This document shows positions 15,619-61,640 of a DNA stretch of 64,000 nucleotides, piece by piece. This DNA is from Brachyhypopomus gauderio (Eukaryota; Chordata; Actinopteri; Gymnotiformes; Hypopomidae): contig NW_027506905.1 of assembly GCF_052324685.1 (NCBI RefSeq), positions 592,501-656,500 on the forward strand. The letters are read 5' to 3'. The notes under the pieces were generated by a model. The model was not told where the DNA came from and ran no database searches. It saw only the letters and a list, made by a program, of their open reading frames with translations. Numbering within the stretch: position 1 is the stretch's first letter; each line of letters starts with the position of its first letter. The position numbers and the translations under genes are program-made.

Positions 15619-17068
15619 GGTGTGTGTGTGTGTGTGGGTGGGTGGGTGGGTGGGTGCATGCATATGTGTGTGTGTTTGTATGTGTGATAAAACTATATAG
15701 CTCAATAGGCTGATTTAAGTGTCAATATTTACAACCTGTACCTCAGTTATCTGAGGGCCATGAATAAAGGCAATCTGCTAAATTTGGAAGGTAGTTATAA
15801 AGGTAATGCTACTGAAAACTGTGAAATCGTCAGTTGTCATCGTGCTTTCATTGTATTCGAGAATGTGTGTGTGTATCTGTGTGTACAAGCAAAGCATGGA
15901 CATCTGTAATCATTTATCTCCATTTATCAGACACACAGACAAACCTGACTCTGTGCCCTTAAACCATACACTGCGGAAACAGATGGTTTGTATTTTAGTG
16001 CTTCATAAACTATATTATGTTAATGGGAAGGTACTTATTTTATGATCTCTCTTCAAATTTTGTGTATGCTTTGTCACTATGATTGATAGGTATTTTAAAA
16101 TTAGGCATAAGTCTGATCCAAAGAGTCCAGAACAAGAGCAGACAGGCACTGCTGCACCTGCCAAGCCTCTTCTGGACACTTTTCCAGGGTAAACCCATCT
16201 TAAGACACTCGCTGTTGTTGTCATAACAAGTATTTTGCAAGTGCGGAGACTTCATCTGTCTACATGTCTCCTAATATATGCGATTATAAAGTGATTATAC
16301 ACCGGGATTTTTTTATAGGCACTGACAAGCTTGTGTGATACAGGCACAAAAAACGATATTCTTGCTTCACACTACGCTGAGGGACTGGGATTAATAACAA
16401 AAGAATAATCTACATCGATCCAGCCCACACCCGTTCTCATGGGGTAGGATGCATACGCCACAAAAACTCGTTACCAACAAAGACGATCCCGGTATCTTTC
16501 AGACTTTCCTTTTGCCCTGATCCGAATTAAGGGGGGAAAGTATGACATTTGCAATGACGAAATCCACGGTAAAGCGCATAGAGGTCGGGTGTAGAATTCA
16601 GATCACATCTATGCGCATTGTGGGCAGCCTTTGTTCGGGACCCCCGTGTGGCTACAGATGCGTCTTGAACTTGAGCCGTAGCATCATAACGCATCACAGA
16701 ATATGTGACCCTGTCACCTTATACAACACTCCGCTATTTCGGTTTTAAACAAACCACCAATATGTGGACTGTCAGGTCTTCTGCAGCTCCGTCCCAAATG
16801 CGTAATAACTGGACAGTGAGGAATTCGTGGCAATTTAGCCAGAGGGTAAAGAATAAATTGAAGTGTTTCAGCCGACCGGTCAGTGAAAATACTATCTTCA
16901 CTTATTCTTACCTGATATCTCGGATTGAGGAACACCGTTTAATGTGAACCCTTTGCCGCTGTAGAACTGACGGACATCCGCACAGCTGCGGGCTTTAGCG
17001 CCTGTGTTATCCGCACACACACACACGGCGACCAGGCAGACGAGGAGGGGAACCGGTGTAAGATCCAT
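344..17068 (-). CDS. gpc1: glypican-1, 5' part of gene (exons 1-3 of a gene cut by the left window edge)
   Basis: Core protein of a GPI-anchored heparan sulfate proteoglycan that binds FGFs, Wnts and other ligands at the cell surface. Three coding exons join in phase on the minus strand: 17068-16912, 2203-2045 and 741-344. They give 238 residues, about the N-terminal 40 percent of a usual ~550-residue glypican. Visible are a signal peptide, the first conserved cysteine ([10 protein letters not shown]), the CPQGYTCC block of exon 2 and a long helical exon 3 ending DVVRKVSQ. The wording [19 protein letters not shown] and [20 protein letters not shown] fits GPC1 better than GPC2, 4 or 6, from memory of the families. 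The Cys-rich signature, heparan sulfate sites and GPI tail lie beyond position 1. The next gene upstream is another glypican on the same strand. Teleosts may have two gpc1 copies and I cannot say which this is. Confidence 0.93.
742..2044 (-). other. gpc1 intron 2
   Basis: 1.3 kb between exons 2 and 3. At 1901-1940 a TCTAGAC/GTCTAGA-rich stretch with AAGATCTAGACAAG and ACAAGATCTTG makes a short imperfect inverted repeat. Nothing else recognisable. Confidence 0.7.
2045..2203 (-). CDS. gpc1: gpc1 coding exon 2
   Basis: Acceptor GGGCAG|GT and donor GACA|GTGAGT give 159 bp, phase 1 to phase 1. It encodes [20 protein letters not shown], then [16 protein letters not shown] and a helix ending [14 protein letters not shown] holds three of the 14 invariant glypican cysteines. 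NLS is a potential N-glycosylation site in the region where human GPC1 has one. Confidence 0.93.
2382..2681 (-). mobile_element. tRNA-headed SINE (type A)
   Basis: Read on the minus strand, a tRNA-like head (GGCCTGGTGGTAGGGAACTG, then the B box GGGTTCGATTCCC) leads to a body and a (CA)n stretch ending near AATTTCGATTGGGGTG. The same body occurs at 57831-58121, showing it is a dispersed family. I do not assign a family name. Confidence 0.75.
3348..3434. repeat. 87-bp hairpin repeat with perfect 21-bp arms
   Basis: 3348-3368 and 3414-3434 are exact inverted copies (AATCATACATTATTCAATATA) around a 45-bp loop. It may be part of a MITE, but I found no target duplication. Confidence 0.6.
3505..3576 (+). 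repeat. teleost retroelement 3' tail
   Basis: TAAAGCTGCTTTGTGACAAC followed by GCGCTATATAAATAAATTTG and a GACTTT repeat. This resembles a tail shared by many fish retroelements, from memory. Confidence 0.45.
4090..4123 (+). repeat. poly-G tract
   Basis: Interrupted G run ending with 21 consecutive G. Possible G-quadruplex, or a collapsed homopolymer in the assembly. Confidence 0.8.
4326..4466 (+). repeat. short minisatellite
   Basis: Degenerate units of TACACTACAGG and TACACTACCACTACAGG. Confidence 0.8.
5846..5995 (+). repeat. minisatellite built on GAGAGTGCTCT
   Basis: About five copies of GAGAGTGCTCT(A/C)CTCACT alternating with ACAGCTCCTTCCTCT; unit length varies. Confidence 0.75.
7511..7587 (+). 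repeat. (CT)n microsatellite
   Basis: About 38 uninterrupted CT units. Confidence 0.95.
9138..9530 (+). repeat. (GT)n array and GT-rich minisatellite
   Basis: (GT)n to about 9196, then unique DNA, then from 9401 repeated GTGTGTGTTGGGG units. Confidence 0.85.
12421..12476 (+). repeat. (CA)n microsatellite
   Basis: About 25 CA units. Confidence 0.95.
15449..15662 (+). repeat. compound (GT)n/(GGGT)n array
   Basis: GT runs broken by GGGTGGGTGGGT blocks in at least three places; about 214 bp in total. Confidence 0.95.
16912..17068 (-). CDS. gpc1: gpc1 coding exon 1 (signal peptide and first conserved Cys)
   Basis: Starts at the ATG at 17068 (context CACAATGG). It begins [20 protein letters not shown], a typical signal peptide, then [15 protein letters not shown], the glypican N-terminal cysteine block, and ends PQSEIS plus one base. 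The donor CAG|GTAAGA follows at 16911. The exon is 157 bp and ends in phase 1, matching the GT that opens exon 2. A very short upstream ATG (ATG TCT TAG) lies in the presumed 5' UTR. Confidence 0.93.
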
Positions 17069-17583
17069 TGTGAGGAGCCTGTCTGGGCAACTCGGGTGGT
17101 ATCAGTGCGGTTTAAAGGAGTCCTGGAAACCAAACTAAGACATCCAGTGTCTTTACTCCCGAAGCAAACAGACGATGCGCCCCAGTAGGTTATACCGGCA
17201 AGCGGTTCCCGTTTCTCTGGGTTCACGCCCGTCCAGGTACCGCTGGAGCCGATGTCTTGAAGTAGCCTGGGTTATTTATCAGTCCGGCGGGTTTCCGTAT
17301 CTGGGGCTCATGTCTTTTAAAAATTCCCGATGAAACAACCTTAAGAATATTTACGTGCAGAACAAAACAGAGAGTGGAAATATCCGGGGACATGTACAGG
17401 CACACGCAGAAGGCACAAGCGGACGGAACCAGTGCTGCGGACTCCCCGGTGTTTCACAGGCTTCACGCCTCCGACTGGTCCTCGCCCAGAGAGGTGCGAG
17501 CCCAGTGTAAGCGAACCGAACCACCTGCAGGCGGGTAGACGCCCCCTGCCGCCTCCCTCGCTCACTGTGACGGCTGATATAAC

Positions 17584-17584
<1 letters not shown>

Positions 17585-17634
<50 letters not shown>

Positions 17635-17839
17635 GAAATTAAACATCTAAAATTAAACACCTTTCTTGAAAATATCTAAATAGCCCCCATGTCCCGGTCA
17701 CACTGGAGTGTTTAGAGATCACAGATACGGAGACGCAACAGGCACTACACATATTCTACACACCACGAGCAAATAAAGGTATTAGTGCTGGGTACATGCA
17801 GCAGTCCTAAAATCTTACACACACACACACACACATATA

Positions 17840-17873
<34 letters not shown>
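17585..17873 (+). repeat. two (CA)n arrays upstream of gpc1
   Basis: 17585-17631 and 17817-17873, about 520-800 bp upstream of the gpc1 start codon. Confidence 0.9.
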
Positions 17874-18598
17874 CACACAAGGCCAGGAAACACACTGGCC
17901 CCTGGCTGTTATAGGCTCCAAGCTCTTTTCTTTAGGGTAACGATCATGTAGACCAATTTCTTTTTGTTTGTTTGTTTGTTTGTTTTCTGCATGTAAATGC
18001 TTCTTAAGCTTGTAAAGCCAAAAGGTAAATTGTGTGCAAGACGAGATTTGCCCAAAGGCCATTACAGTCAAATATATCGAATATGAGGTTCATAGTTCCA
18101 CTACGGTCAAAGAAGGAACGCTAAACAAATCAAAATGGATTGCAAATAAATAGTTTGTGGTTTGAAGGATTCTGCTGGGATGAAAGGTCATTAGCCACGC
18201 GGTTCTGACCTGTTTACTACTGAATATCGGGAAACGCAGAGTACGGAGAGCCATGCTGTCATTTTAATATATCTTTCCCTGCAAAATTACACAGCTAATT
18301 AAACAAGGGCGTAAATCACAGCAAGCGAGGCTGCACGGAACACTCAATGGCTCGAATCGTGGATATGAAAACGTGTGAAGTGGGTAACTTGGTGCTGTAA
18401 AACACAGCCGAGTTCATTCCATCTCTTATGGACAAAACGTCTGCGAATCGGCGTGTGTGTTTTGCTTTTCTGACACTTGCAGTGCGCTGATGAGGACTTA
18501 GACTAGACGGAGAACTAACCGCGTTAAGAGGAGACTTGTTGATAACAAGGGGCAAGCTGGGGCCTGGAAAGTCACATGTTCATACGCATAAACATACG

Positions 18599-18644
<46 letters not shown>
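18599..18644 (+). repeat. (ATC)n trinucleotide array
   Basis: About 15 uninterrupted ATC units. Confidence 0.95.
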
Positions 18645-18647
<3 letters not shown>

Positions 18648-18750
18648 AAGTTCGAGGAGGCATAAGGTGGAAGAGAACAAAATAAGATAATCAGCGGGTT
18701 TTGTGGGCACACAAAATAGGCGACGCCAACGCTCTCGAAATCAGACATTT

Positions 18751-18756
18751 TTTATT
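18751..18756 (-). terminator. candidate polyadenylation signal for the gpc5-like gene
   Basis: AATAAA on the minus strand, about 1.06 kb past the proposed stop codon. It is the first canonical hexamer I found downstream; variant signals could lie nearer, so this is tentative. Confidence 0.3.
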
Positions 18757-19817
18757 GATCGATTAACGCGCGAGCCTCATAACACATTACTGTCAACACG
18801 TGCACGCGCAACAGCTGCACGAGACTCACCGAGTCACGCGCTGCCTTTAGTGCAGGACGCCGATAAGTGCTGCAGAAACCCATATATGCAGAACAAAAGA
18901 GAGATACGGTGTAAGTGTGGGAATACTTAAGTATTTTTTTGTGTGTTATGAGGTTTTGTCTACACACATTTTCTTAAACATTTTTTGCTTCAGCAATCTA
19001 TGAGTTATATTACGTAGTCAAATATTTTTTTTATCCATTTTACACTGGGCACTCGCGTCCCATACTACTGTGTATACATACTATAGATTTCTCCATAAAT
19101 ATGTTAATTTACATGTTATCTCATTTATATGTCCTATAAATATACTACTATGCATTAAAATTAGATTAAAACATCGCTATCGCAATACGTTCTTGTATAC
19201 ACATGGTACATACGGCCATACAACCATATGGTGAATGTCAAATAACTTCACTTGTCCTGCACAATACTGTGAATGAAGGCAGTTATCTGTAGTACAATGT
19301 GAACTCTGAACTCTGCAGATCTCCAGAAGCATGGGTAGATTGAAGGAAGGACTATTATAGCACAAAGCTTGTTCCCAAACACCATGTCTGCTAATGGCAG
19401 GAGGCAGTTTAATACTAAAGAGTTCATATGTAAATTTCAGATAAGAAGGTGACAACTGTGGGAACATGTGCAGCAGAGTTAATATTTCTGTAGCTAGCGC
19501 ACAACATAAACTGCCACTTAGATAAAATAGAGGGAAAAAATTCTACAAAGCAGGTAACAGCTAACAAGCATTTGTTCACAACACAAGCTCAAAGACAAAA
19601 CCCCCCTCTCCCCTCCCAAAATCACAGAAGCACCTCATGTGAAGCAAATGGGTTCTCTGGCTTTGGCAGGCCAGCAGAGAGTAGCTAGCAGGGGTGGACC
19701 ATGGGATGGATCAATGGGTGGGCGTTGGTCTAAGTGTCCAGTGCAAGTGCATACGTCAGGCCTCCAGTGTGTCCACACCCACTCCTGGCCCAGTTCCTCC
19801 GTGTGGCTGGGGGGGTG

Positions 19818-55477
<35,660 letters not shown>

Positions 55478-56773
55478 TGCACCATTTCAATCCATAATCT
55501 TGTATAGCAACTGAAAGACAATGTAAGACAATCTAAATATATATATATAGATCCCACGCTTTCTTTAAAAGTCTAAGATCATACATTTAAAGGTGGGTAT
55601 TCCACAAGAGAGCTGTGCTCGCTCCTCCAGTCCCAGTGAGGTTCACATGCTTCTTTATTCTGGACGCGCAGTCAGCGGCTAAAAGGAGCGTCGCCTCATT
55701 CTGAGGAGTTAGCGGCACTTGTGAAGAGGGTCCGTGTCCTCTCACTCTCCCTGACCAACACTCACGTCTTCTCCCTCACACTACATTCAGCAGTTCGCCC
55801 AAGTAATAGTACTGCGATTTATTGCATCTGTCTAGAAATAAACATTACCGAACGGTACAGCGTCCAGCATGTAGCTATGTAGCGTGTCACTATGGGACAC
55901 GCAGCTTACACACCCGCATAAATAAAACCCGCTTTCATCTGCTTATGGTAAAAACGTAATTAACAACTTACATATATTTGCTTGCCTGGCGATATATACA
56001 TGCATATTACTAAATACATTGTATAAAACCATTGTACATAAACGTGTTAGACCTATATTGGCAAGCTCGAAGTTTGGAGAAGTGGGTCTTGTAGTGTATT
56101 TCTTATTGTTGGATGTGTGACTGACTTGGGCACCACATGGACGCAGAAGCGATGCGCTAGCAGCTTTTGAACCGCAGTGTCTCAGTCAATGACATGACGG
56201 TTTACAGATTCTCTCACAGTTGCTCCACAGTTGTAATTAAATGGCCGACCGTGATCATGTGTACACTGGCAGGACACACAGACGTGAAGTCCCAGCGCAC
56301 ATCAATCTCTGACGCATCTGCTGGACGAAACAAGGCGGCGTGTCAGTGTCCATCCCCAGGACGCGAATGAAACGCAGGCTCTCTCTGTGGGACGTATTCA
56401 GTGTACACCATGATGAGAGTTAGACAAACACTCAGCAGTCACTCTCTATAGGGTAATTATATGGCAATTAGAGTACTCTAAAACCATGCTCAGTGAACCA
56501 TATTGTTAAATCACATAAATAAATGAGGTATACAATTAAGATGTAACATCTTAGGACAAACTACCAATTAACTAACTCTTTTTGTTAAAGTCAAGGTTAT
56601 TTATATGGTGCTTTTACAACACATAACAAAAAGGCTTTACAAATGTTTGGGGTTCAGAACCCCAATTAGACCCCCCCCCCTTTCAAAAAATGATAGTTAA
56701 TTTCAGTGTAAAATATTTCAGATTTAAATAAAGCTGTTAGTCAAATTATGTTAGTTAAAATGAATAAGTATAT
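55478..56773. other. upstream region of the gpc5-like gene
   Basis: Should contain the promoter and 5' UTR. No clear TATA or initiator could be assigned. No coding sequence recognised. Confidence 0.4.
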
Positions 56774-57127
56774 ACAGTGAGGAAAATAAGTATTTGAACA
56801 CCCTGCAACTGCTACTTTCTCCCACTTAGAAATCATGGAGCAGTCTGACATTTTCATCTCATGTGCAAAAATTTAAATCCGGAAATCACAATATGATTTT
56901 TAATAATTTATTTATGTGTTACTGCTGCAAATACGTATTTGAACACCTGTGAAAACCAATGTTAATATTTGGTATAGTAGTCTTTGTCTGCAATTACAGA
57001 GGTCAAACGTTTCCTGTAGTTCTTCACCAGGTTTGCACACACTGCAGGAGGGATTTTGACCCATTCTTCCACACAGATCTTCTCCAGATCAGCCAGGTTT
57101 CTGGGCTGTCGCTAAGAAACACGGAGG

Positions 57128-57277
57128 GGGCTTCCACCCCCATGCCCGGCACCCAGGGAGCGGATGGGGTTAGGTGCCTTGCTCAAGGACACCTCAGTCA
57201 TGGCCACAGGTCTGGGAATCGAACCCATGACCCTCCGGTCACAAGACCTGTTCCCTACCACCAGATCATGACTGCCC
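57128..57277 (-). mobile_element. truncated SINE inside the Tc1 relic
   Basis: Minus-strand head GGGCAGTCATGATCTGGTGG, then GTAGGGAACAGGTCTTGTGA and B box GGGTTCGATTCCC; body stops near CCGGGCATGGGGG. It replaces the middle of the transposase region. Confidence 0.8.
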
Positions 57278-57830
57278 CAGTCGTCCTGTCCCATGTGCAG
57301 AAAAACACCCCCAAAGCATGATGCTTCCACCCCCATGATTCACAGTAGTGATGGTGTTTTTGGGATGGTTCTCATGATTCTTTGTCCTCCAAACACGAAT
57401 AGTGGAATTAGGACCAATAAGTTCTATTTTGGTCTCATCTGATCACAGAACGTTCCCCCATGTCTCCTCTGGATCATCTAAATGGTCATGGGTGAACTTA
57501 AGACGGGCCTGGACGTGTGCTGATTTAAACAGGGGAATCTTCTGTGTCATACATGACTTTAAACTATGACGTCTTAGTGTATTACCCACAGTAACCTTGG
57601 AAACAGTGGTGAAATTTTGTCTCTGGTGTCGTGTCTTTGCACTTTGCCATGTTAGTAGTTGGAGTCTTACTGATTATGTGGAGTGGACAGGTGTGTTTAT
57701 GCAGGTAACGACCTCAAACAGGTGCTTCTAATTTACAATAATAAGTGGAGTGAAGGTGGATATTTTAGAGGCAGACTAACAGGTCTTTGGGGGTCAGAAT
57801 TTTTGCGAATTGGCAGGTGTTCAAATACTT

Positions 57831-58121
57831 GAAATGAAATGTGCCATATTTGTCAATTGTGAATTTACACCCCAATCGAAATTTGTCCTCCGCATTTACC
57901 CATCTGTGCAATTAGAACACACACAAACACACACACTAGTGATTACTAGGGGGCTGTGGATCACACGTGCCCAGAGCGGTGGGCAGCCCTAGCCCGGCGC
58001 CCGGGGAGCAGTTGGGGTTAGGTGCCTTGCTCAAGGGCACCTCAGTCATGGCCTCAGGTCTGGGAATCGAACCTACGACCCTCCGGTCACAAGACCAGTT
58101 CCCTAACCACCAGGCCATGAC
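57831..58121 (-). mobile_element. tRNA-headed SINE (type A) inside the Tc1 inverted repeat
   Basis: Same body as 2382-2681, nearly full length, ending GCACATTTCATTTC on the minus strand. ACTT occurs on both sides and may be the target duplication. Confidence 0.85.
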
Positions 58122-58510
58122 TTATTTGCAGCAGTAACACATAAATTATTACAAAATTATACATTGTGATTTTTTAAAGATTATGTCTCTCACAGTAGAC
58201 ATGCACCTAAGCTAAACAATACAGATTTTTACTAAAATTCGTTGCCCTGGGACAAACAAGTAGAACATAGAATGTTATATTGCAATATGAACTCTAGAGG
58301 GCGGCATAACACCTCGAAAACACTACGAATCCGCGTGACAAGCAGCATTGTGAATCAGGGAATCTAGTCCAGTCTTGTTTTTATAAAGGTACAAACTTAT
58401 ACAGCATCTTATTGGCTTAAGGACGGAAATTGTGATCAAGAGCGGGCGAGAAAAGTGCGCTCGGTACATTGTTAACATTTTGTGTTCTTATGTAAAACCC
58501 AAAAAAGCTT

Positions 58511-58583
58511 TGCCCCGTGTGAGGCTCGAACTCACGACCTTCAGATTATGAGACTGACGCGCTGCCTACTGCGCCAACGAGGC
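58511..58583 (-). tRNA. tRNA-Met (CAU), elongator type
   Basis: A 73-nt cloverleaf on the minus strand begins GCCTCGT and pairs with ACGGGGC plus discriminator A. The anticodon CAU is at 58550-58548 and the T loop reads GTTCGAGCC. The body follows elongator tRNA-Met rather than initiator. An Ala-type reading is excluded by the anticodon. A run of six T for Pol III termination follows at 58506-58501. No intron. Confidence 0.95.
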
Positions 58584-59491
58584 TGTAAACGACCATTTAT
58601 GCATATATTTAAAACGCGAATGGTGATTGGTTCTATGTCCTACAACTCAAGTTATTAAGTGTTTTATAGGTCTTTTATCAAGTCCCGCCCATTGCGAACT
58701 TATTTAAGAACACAAATTAAACGACATAGATTATTTAAAGATGACTGTGGTGATGTTCGTCTTTAAATAACTTTACGACAGACCAAATACTTATGTCCAG
58801 ATATTTGACTCTCTAGATTGACTGTCATACAATGTCTAAAACTATATTATATTTATACATTATATTTCAATGAGTTTGATTATGTTTTGTAACTTGGTTT
58901 ATAAATCTAACGAGATTAAGCTGGTAATTTTCTACAGCCTTATGAGCCATTACACGCATTTCTCTTGACATAGAACATGAAGCCAACTCTGCATTTCCAA
59001 CGAAAAATCATATACACACCGGTTCTCGTTTTCGGCATAAAAAACCTCAAATGTGCTTTATTTTGACTGGCGTTTCTTCATTCATTCATTCGTCTTTGAC
59101 AGTAAATGTTTTGGGGGGCTTCGACGTCAACTGTGTTACACGAGTAACACCATTTAAGTCAAACTACAAGCACCAAAATCAAAAATATTGTACATATTCC
59201 AAAATAAAATGGGCATTCGAACTAGTTAAGTACGTGTTTAATGTGTTTAATGTGATTCGTGTTCTCAAATCAACCACATTCCCGTGATTTTGAGTGACTC
59301 CACATTACTTCCACGTAGCCTTGAATTGGTCATTTTTTGGCACAAAATATGGACGACGTGTGGGGAAAAAAAACGTTGATAAGAAACTTGCATCTCAGTG
59401 TGCCACGTTATCACATTCTGCGTGCAAATACTGGAGTATGTAACCGCCACCAGTCTCTTCTCTTTAGTCCAGCCTGCAGACCCAGGGCATC
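58584..59491. other. spacer between tRNA-Met and aqp12
   Basis: 0.9 kb, AT-rich. It must include the aqp12 promoter and 5' UTR. No further feature recognised. Confidence 0.5.
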
Positions 59492-60089
59492 ATGTCTGGC
59501 CTTAACATAACTCTCGTTTACTTCATAGCTGTGGTCGCCATATCTGCGTGTGCTAGAGCTCTGCTTGCATGGCAGAGGCCGACATGGAGTTTCCTGGCTG
59601 AATTCATTGCTGCTTTCTCACTTGCAGCCTCCAGACTGGAGGTGCAAACCATTTCTGAGGTGGGCCAGTGGGCCTTGGGTTTAGGGCCAGACGTCACCCT
59701 CACCTTGCTTTTCCTCACCCTAACTGTCCATGCAATCATCATGCAAGGAGTCAGTGGGAATCCTTCGGTGACCGCAATGAGGTTTCTGCAGAAAGGGGAC
59801 GGAGGTGTTTCCAGTCTCCTGAGCGTGGCTGCCCAGTTCTCAGGCGCACATCTCGCCCTGATCTTGGCCGGCCGGTACTGGGCAATGGAACTGACGGACA
59901 TGCATATGCTAAAAAATCTGATGTCGTCGGAGTGCAGCAGCTCCCTGCGCTGTCCGCTGGTCCAGGGGGTGTTTACAGAGGCCGTGAGCGCCTTGATCTT
60001 CCATCTGGCACAACTGGGCCTGGAATGCAGGTCACAGCTGCTCCGGACTCCCTTGCTGGCTCTCCTTCTGACCTTCCTCTTTTACGCAG
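59492..60089 (+). CDS. aqp12: aqp12 exon 1
   Basis: ATG at 59492 (CATCATGTC). It encodes about 199 residues including the first pore box GNPSVTAM and most membrane segments, ending FLFYA plus one base. Donor ACGCAG|GTATGG. Reading on past the donor leaves the family pattern. Confidence 0.94.
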
Positions 60090-61022
60090 GTATGGAAACG
60101 ACACCGATGACTTTACTGAGTGGCGTGTATTTGTTGTTGTCTTTGGATTCACAGAATGGCTGTGGTCTGCTGTTTTTCACTTCATCCTTTTCTTCTGGTT
60201 ATCTTTTAATGTTTCCTGGCTGTATGAAGCACAGTGAACTGCTTTTGTGTATCAAATGTGTTACACAAATGAATTTGCCCCATCAGGTATGTCAGTTAAG
60301 AGAAAGGTGACCTGTGTAGCGCTATCACCAAAGCATCTAAACAGACATTTAGTTCATTTTGGTTAAACAGGAATATGAGTATTATAATCAGGTATATAAG
60401 AGAAAGGTTTCCAAATTCCAAACCCCTGCAGATAATCAGATGTTCTTGCATGTGTTCCTTCAAGGTAACAACTTCACGTCTGCTTATGTGAATCCATCCC
60501 TTGCGTATGCCCTTACCTTCACCTGTCCTGGCCACACCTTCTGGGAATATCTTCTAGTCTACTGGCTTGGGCCCCTCATTGGTAGGTCACTCTACACTGG
60601 ACAAAACATTTGTGATGCACCTGTAATGCCGAATGCTTTAAGGATTTCACACGTGTGACGTAATCTTACATTAAGTTCTGCTTCTGAAGTGTCATCAATA
60701 TTCCTAATCCAGTTTCTTAATCATGAACAAATCTGCGTAATCACTTTCTTATGCCATTTGGATATGTATACAATTTACGCAATTGCTGTAGATGAGGCCT
60801 TTCAAGAACAAATCTGCAATATCAATATTGTGCATGAAGACACATTTAACGTTTGATTATGATAAATATATACATGTATGTGATATTTTTTCAGGCATGG
60901 CCCTGTCCTTGTTTCTCTATATGGGCAACATTCCTTTGCTTTTCACCACGAACCTGCTTTACTCAAAAAAAGCACGCTTCCGTTTGCCAAAGGGGAGAAA
61001 TTCTGAAGAGGAAAAAGAGTAA
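59492..61022 (+). CDS. aqp12: aquaporin-12 (superaquaporin)
   Basis: Intracellular channel of the AQP11/12 group; mammalian AQP12 sits in internal membranes of pancreatic acinar cells. Exons 59492-60089, 60465-60581 and 60895-61022 join in phase to 280 residues (human about 295). The start MSGLNITLVYFIAVVAISAC parallels AQP12 and not AQP11. Later landmarks are GPDVTLTLLFL, WAMELTDMHMLKNLM, HTFWEYLLVYWLGPL and NLLYSKKARFRLPKG. Both pore boxes are NPS (about residues 90-92 and 209-211) where classical aquaporins have NPA. A Cys nine residues after the second box (about residue 220) is the superaquaporin hallmark. About six hydrophobic segments are visible. Introns are 375 and 313 bp. Linkage to a GPC1 gene matches human 2q37. 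Confidence 0.95.
60465..60581 (+). CDS. aqp12: aqp12 exon 2
   Basis: Acceptor TTCAAG|GT and donor CATTG|GTAGGT; 117 bp, phase 1 to phase 1. It encodes NNFTSAYVNPSLAYALTFTC and the YWLGPLI segment, including the second pore box and the superaquaporin Cys. Confidence 0.94.
60895..61022 (+). CDS. aqp12: aqp12 exon 3 and stop
   Basis: Acceptor TTTTTTCAG|GC; encodes GMALSLFLYMGNIPLLFTTN, then LLYSKKARFRLPKG and an acidic tail ending at TAA (61020-61022). The basic NLLY.KK..R.P.G stretch is typical of AQP12 C termini. Confidence 0.94.
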
Positions 61023-61304
61023 AACCCTCAGAATGGTATGAATGTTCATCCTGTACCGTGCGGTTTTGAGGTTATGACATCTTTCTACCAGTTCAGGACT
61101 GCATTCTCTCAAGGACAATGTCTTCTCATGTTCTTTCTTGTAAGGACCACCAAGCACGAACCTAACCTCAGATATGTACAGACTCGATACACTTGGCAGT
61201 TATTAAATACATGTAATTTCAGTGTGTTGAGATTTAGCTTGTATGTCCTAGGCTTACACAAAAAAGAGGCTAAGCACTAAAATACAAGCATTACAAAACA
61301 CTAA

Positions 61305-61310
61305 AATAAA
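61305..61310 (+). terminator. polyadenylation signal for aqp12
   Basis: AATAAA about 285 bp past the aqp12 stop. Confidence 0.55.
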
Positions 61311-61345
61311 ACTATGGATTGTTACTTTGTCACTTCTAGCTTATT

Positions 61346-61351
61346 TTTATT
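61346..61351 (-). terminator. candidate polyadenylation signal for rpp21
   Basis: AATAAA on the minus strand, about 365 bp past the rpp21 stop and only 35 bp from the aqp12 signal on the opposite strand. Confidence 0.45.
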
Positions 61352-61640
61352 GTCATTCCAAAAATGTCCAAACACTCTTGTACAACAAACCAGTCATTCA
61401 GTAAATCCTAATATAACAATACACCAAGTGCAGTTTGAGGTCATAACATATGTTCAGATAATAGAAATCTTGTCTATGATACATTTCCTGGGTTTAAAGT
61501 CATGCAGAATCTGGAGTTTACCTCAGTTAATGGCATTACCTCTGTCATCTCTGTTCGCAATGTTTGTTGTGTGAGAAACATGTAATCAAGTGTTAGCAGC
61601 ATATAACACAAGCAGGCTCAAGAAGAAGAGCACACTACCA

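Larger units (their letters stand above)
2204..16911 (-). other. gpc1 intron 1 (14.7 kb)
   Basis: No coding exon was recognised on either strand. It holds a SINE (2382-2681), a hairpin repeat (3348-3434), a poly-G tract (4090-4123), short minisatellites (4326-4466, 5846-5995) and several dinucleotide arrays listed separately. About 13226-13306 a ~25-bp motif, ACCCAGTCCAGAGAGACTCC and flanks, is duplicated. A long first intron is normal for glypicans and often holds enhancers, but none can be called by eye. Confidence 0.6.
17069..19817. other. intergenic spacer between the two glypican genes
   Basis: 2.7 kb that should hold the gpc1 promoter and 5' UTR (the side near 17.1-17.6 kb is GC-rich with several CpGs) and the 3' UTR of the gpc5-like gene (the side near 19.8 kb). 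It also holds (CA)n at 17585-17631 and 17817-17873, a (TTTG)n tract near 17961-17985 and an (ATC)n array at 18599-18644. No extra coding exon seen. Confidence 0.6.
56774..58210. mobile_element. Tc1/mariner-type transposon relic with two nested SINEs
   Basis: The left end reads TACAGTGAGGAAAATAAGTA, TTTGAACACC, a familiar fish Tc1 terminus. Internal parts (about 56980-57120 and 57277-57800) match the transposase region as I recall it. The right inverted repeat is split: GTGTTCAAATACTT (57817-57830), then a SINE, then ATTTGCAGCAGTAACACATA (from 58124) and ATTATGTCTCTCACAGTAGA. The element is internally deleted and cannot encode transposase. Confidence 0.85.

Noticed and set aside
15394-15713. 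Thr-His and Cys-Val repeat frames over microsatellites here and at about ten other sites
   Set aside because: Direct translation of (CA)n/(GT)n; not genes.
59668-60237. 189-codon plus-strand frame over aqp12
   Set aside because: Out-of-frame shadow of aqp12 exon 1 running into intron 1.
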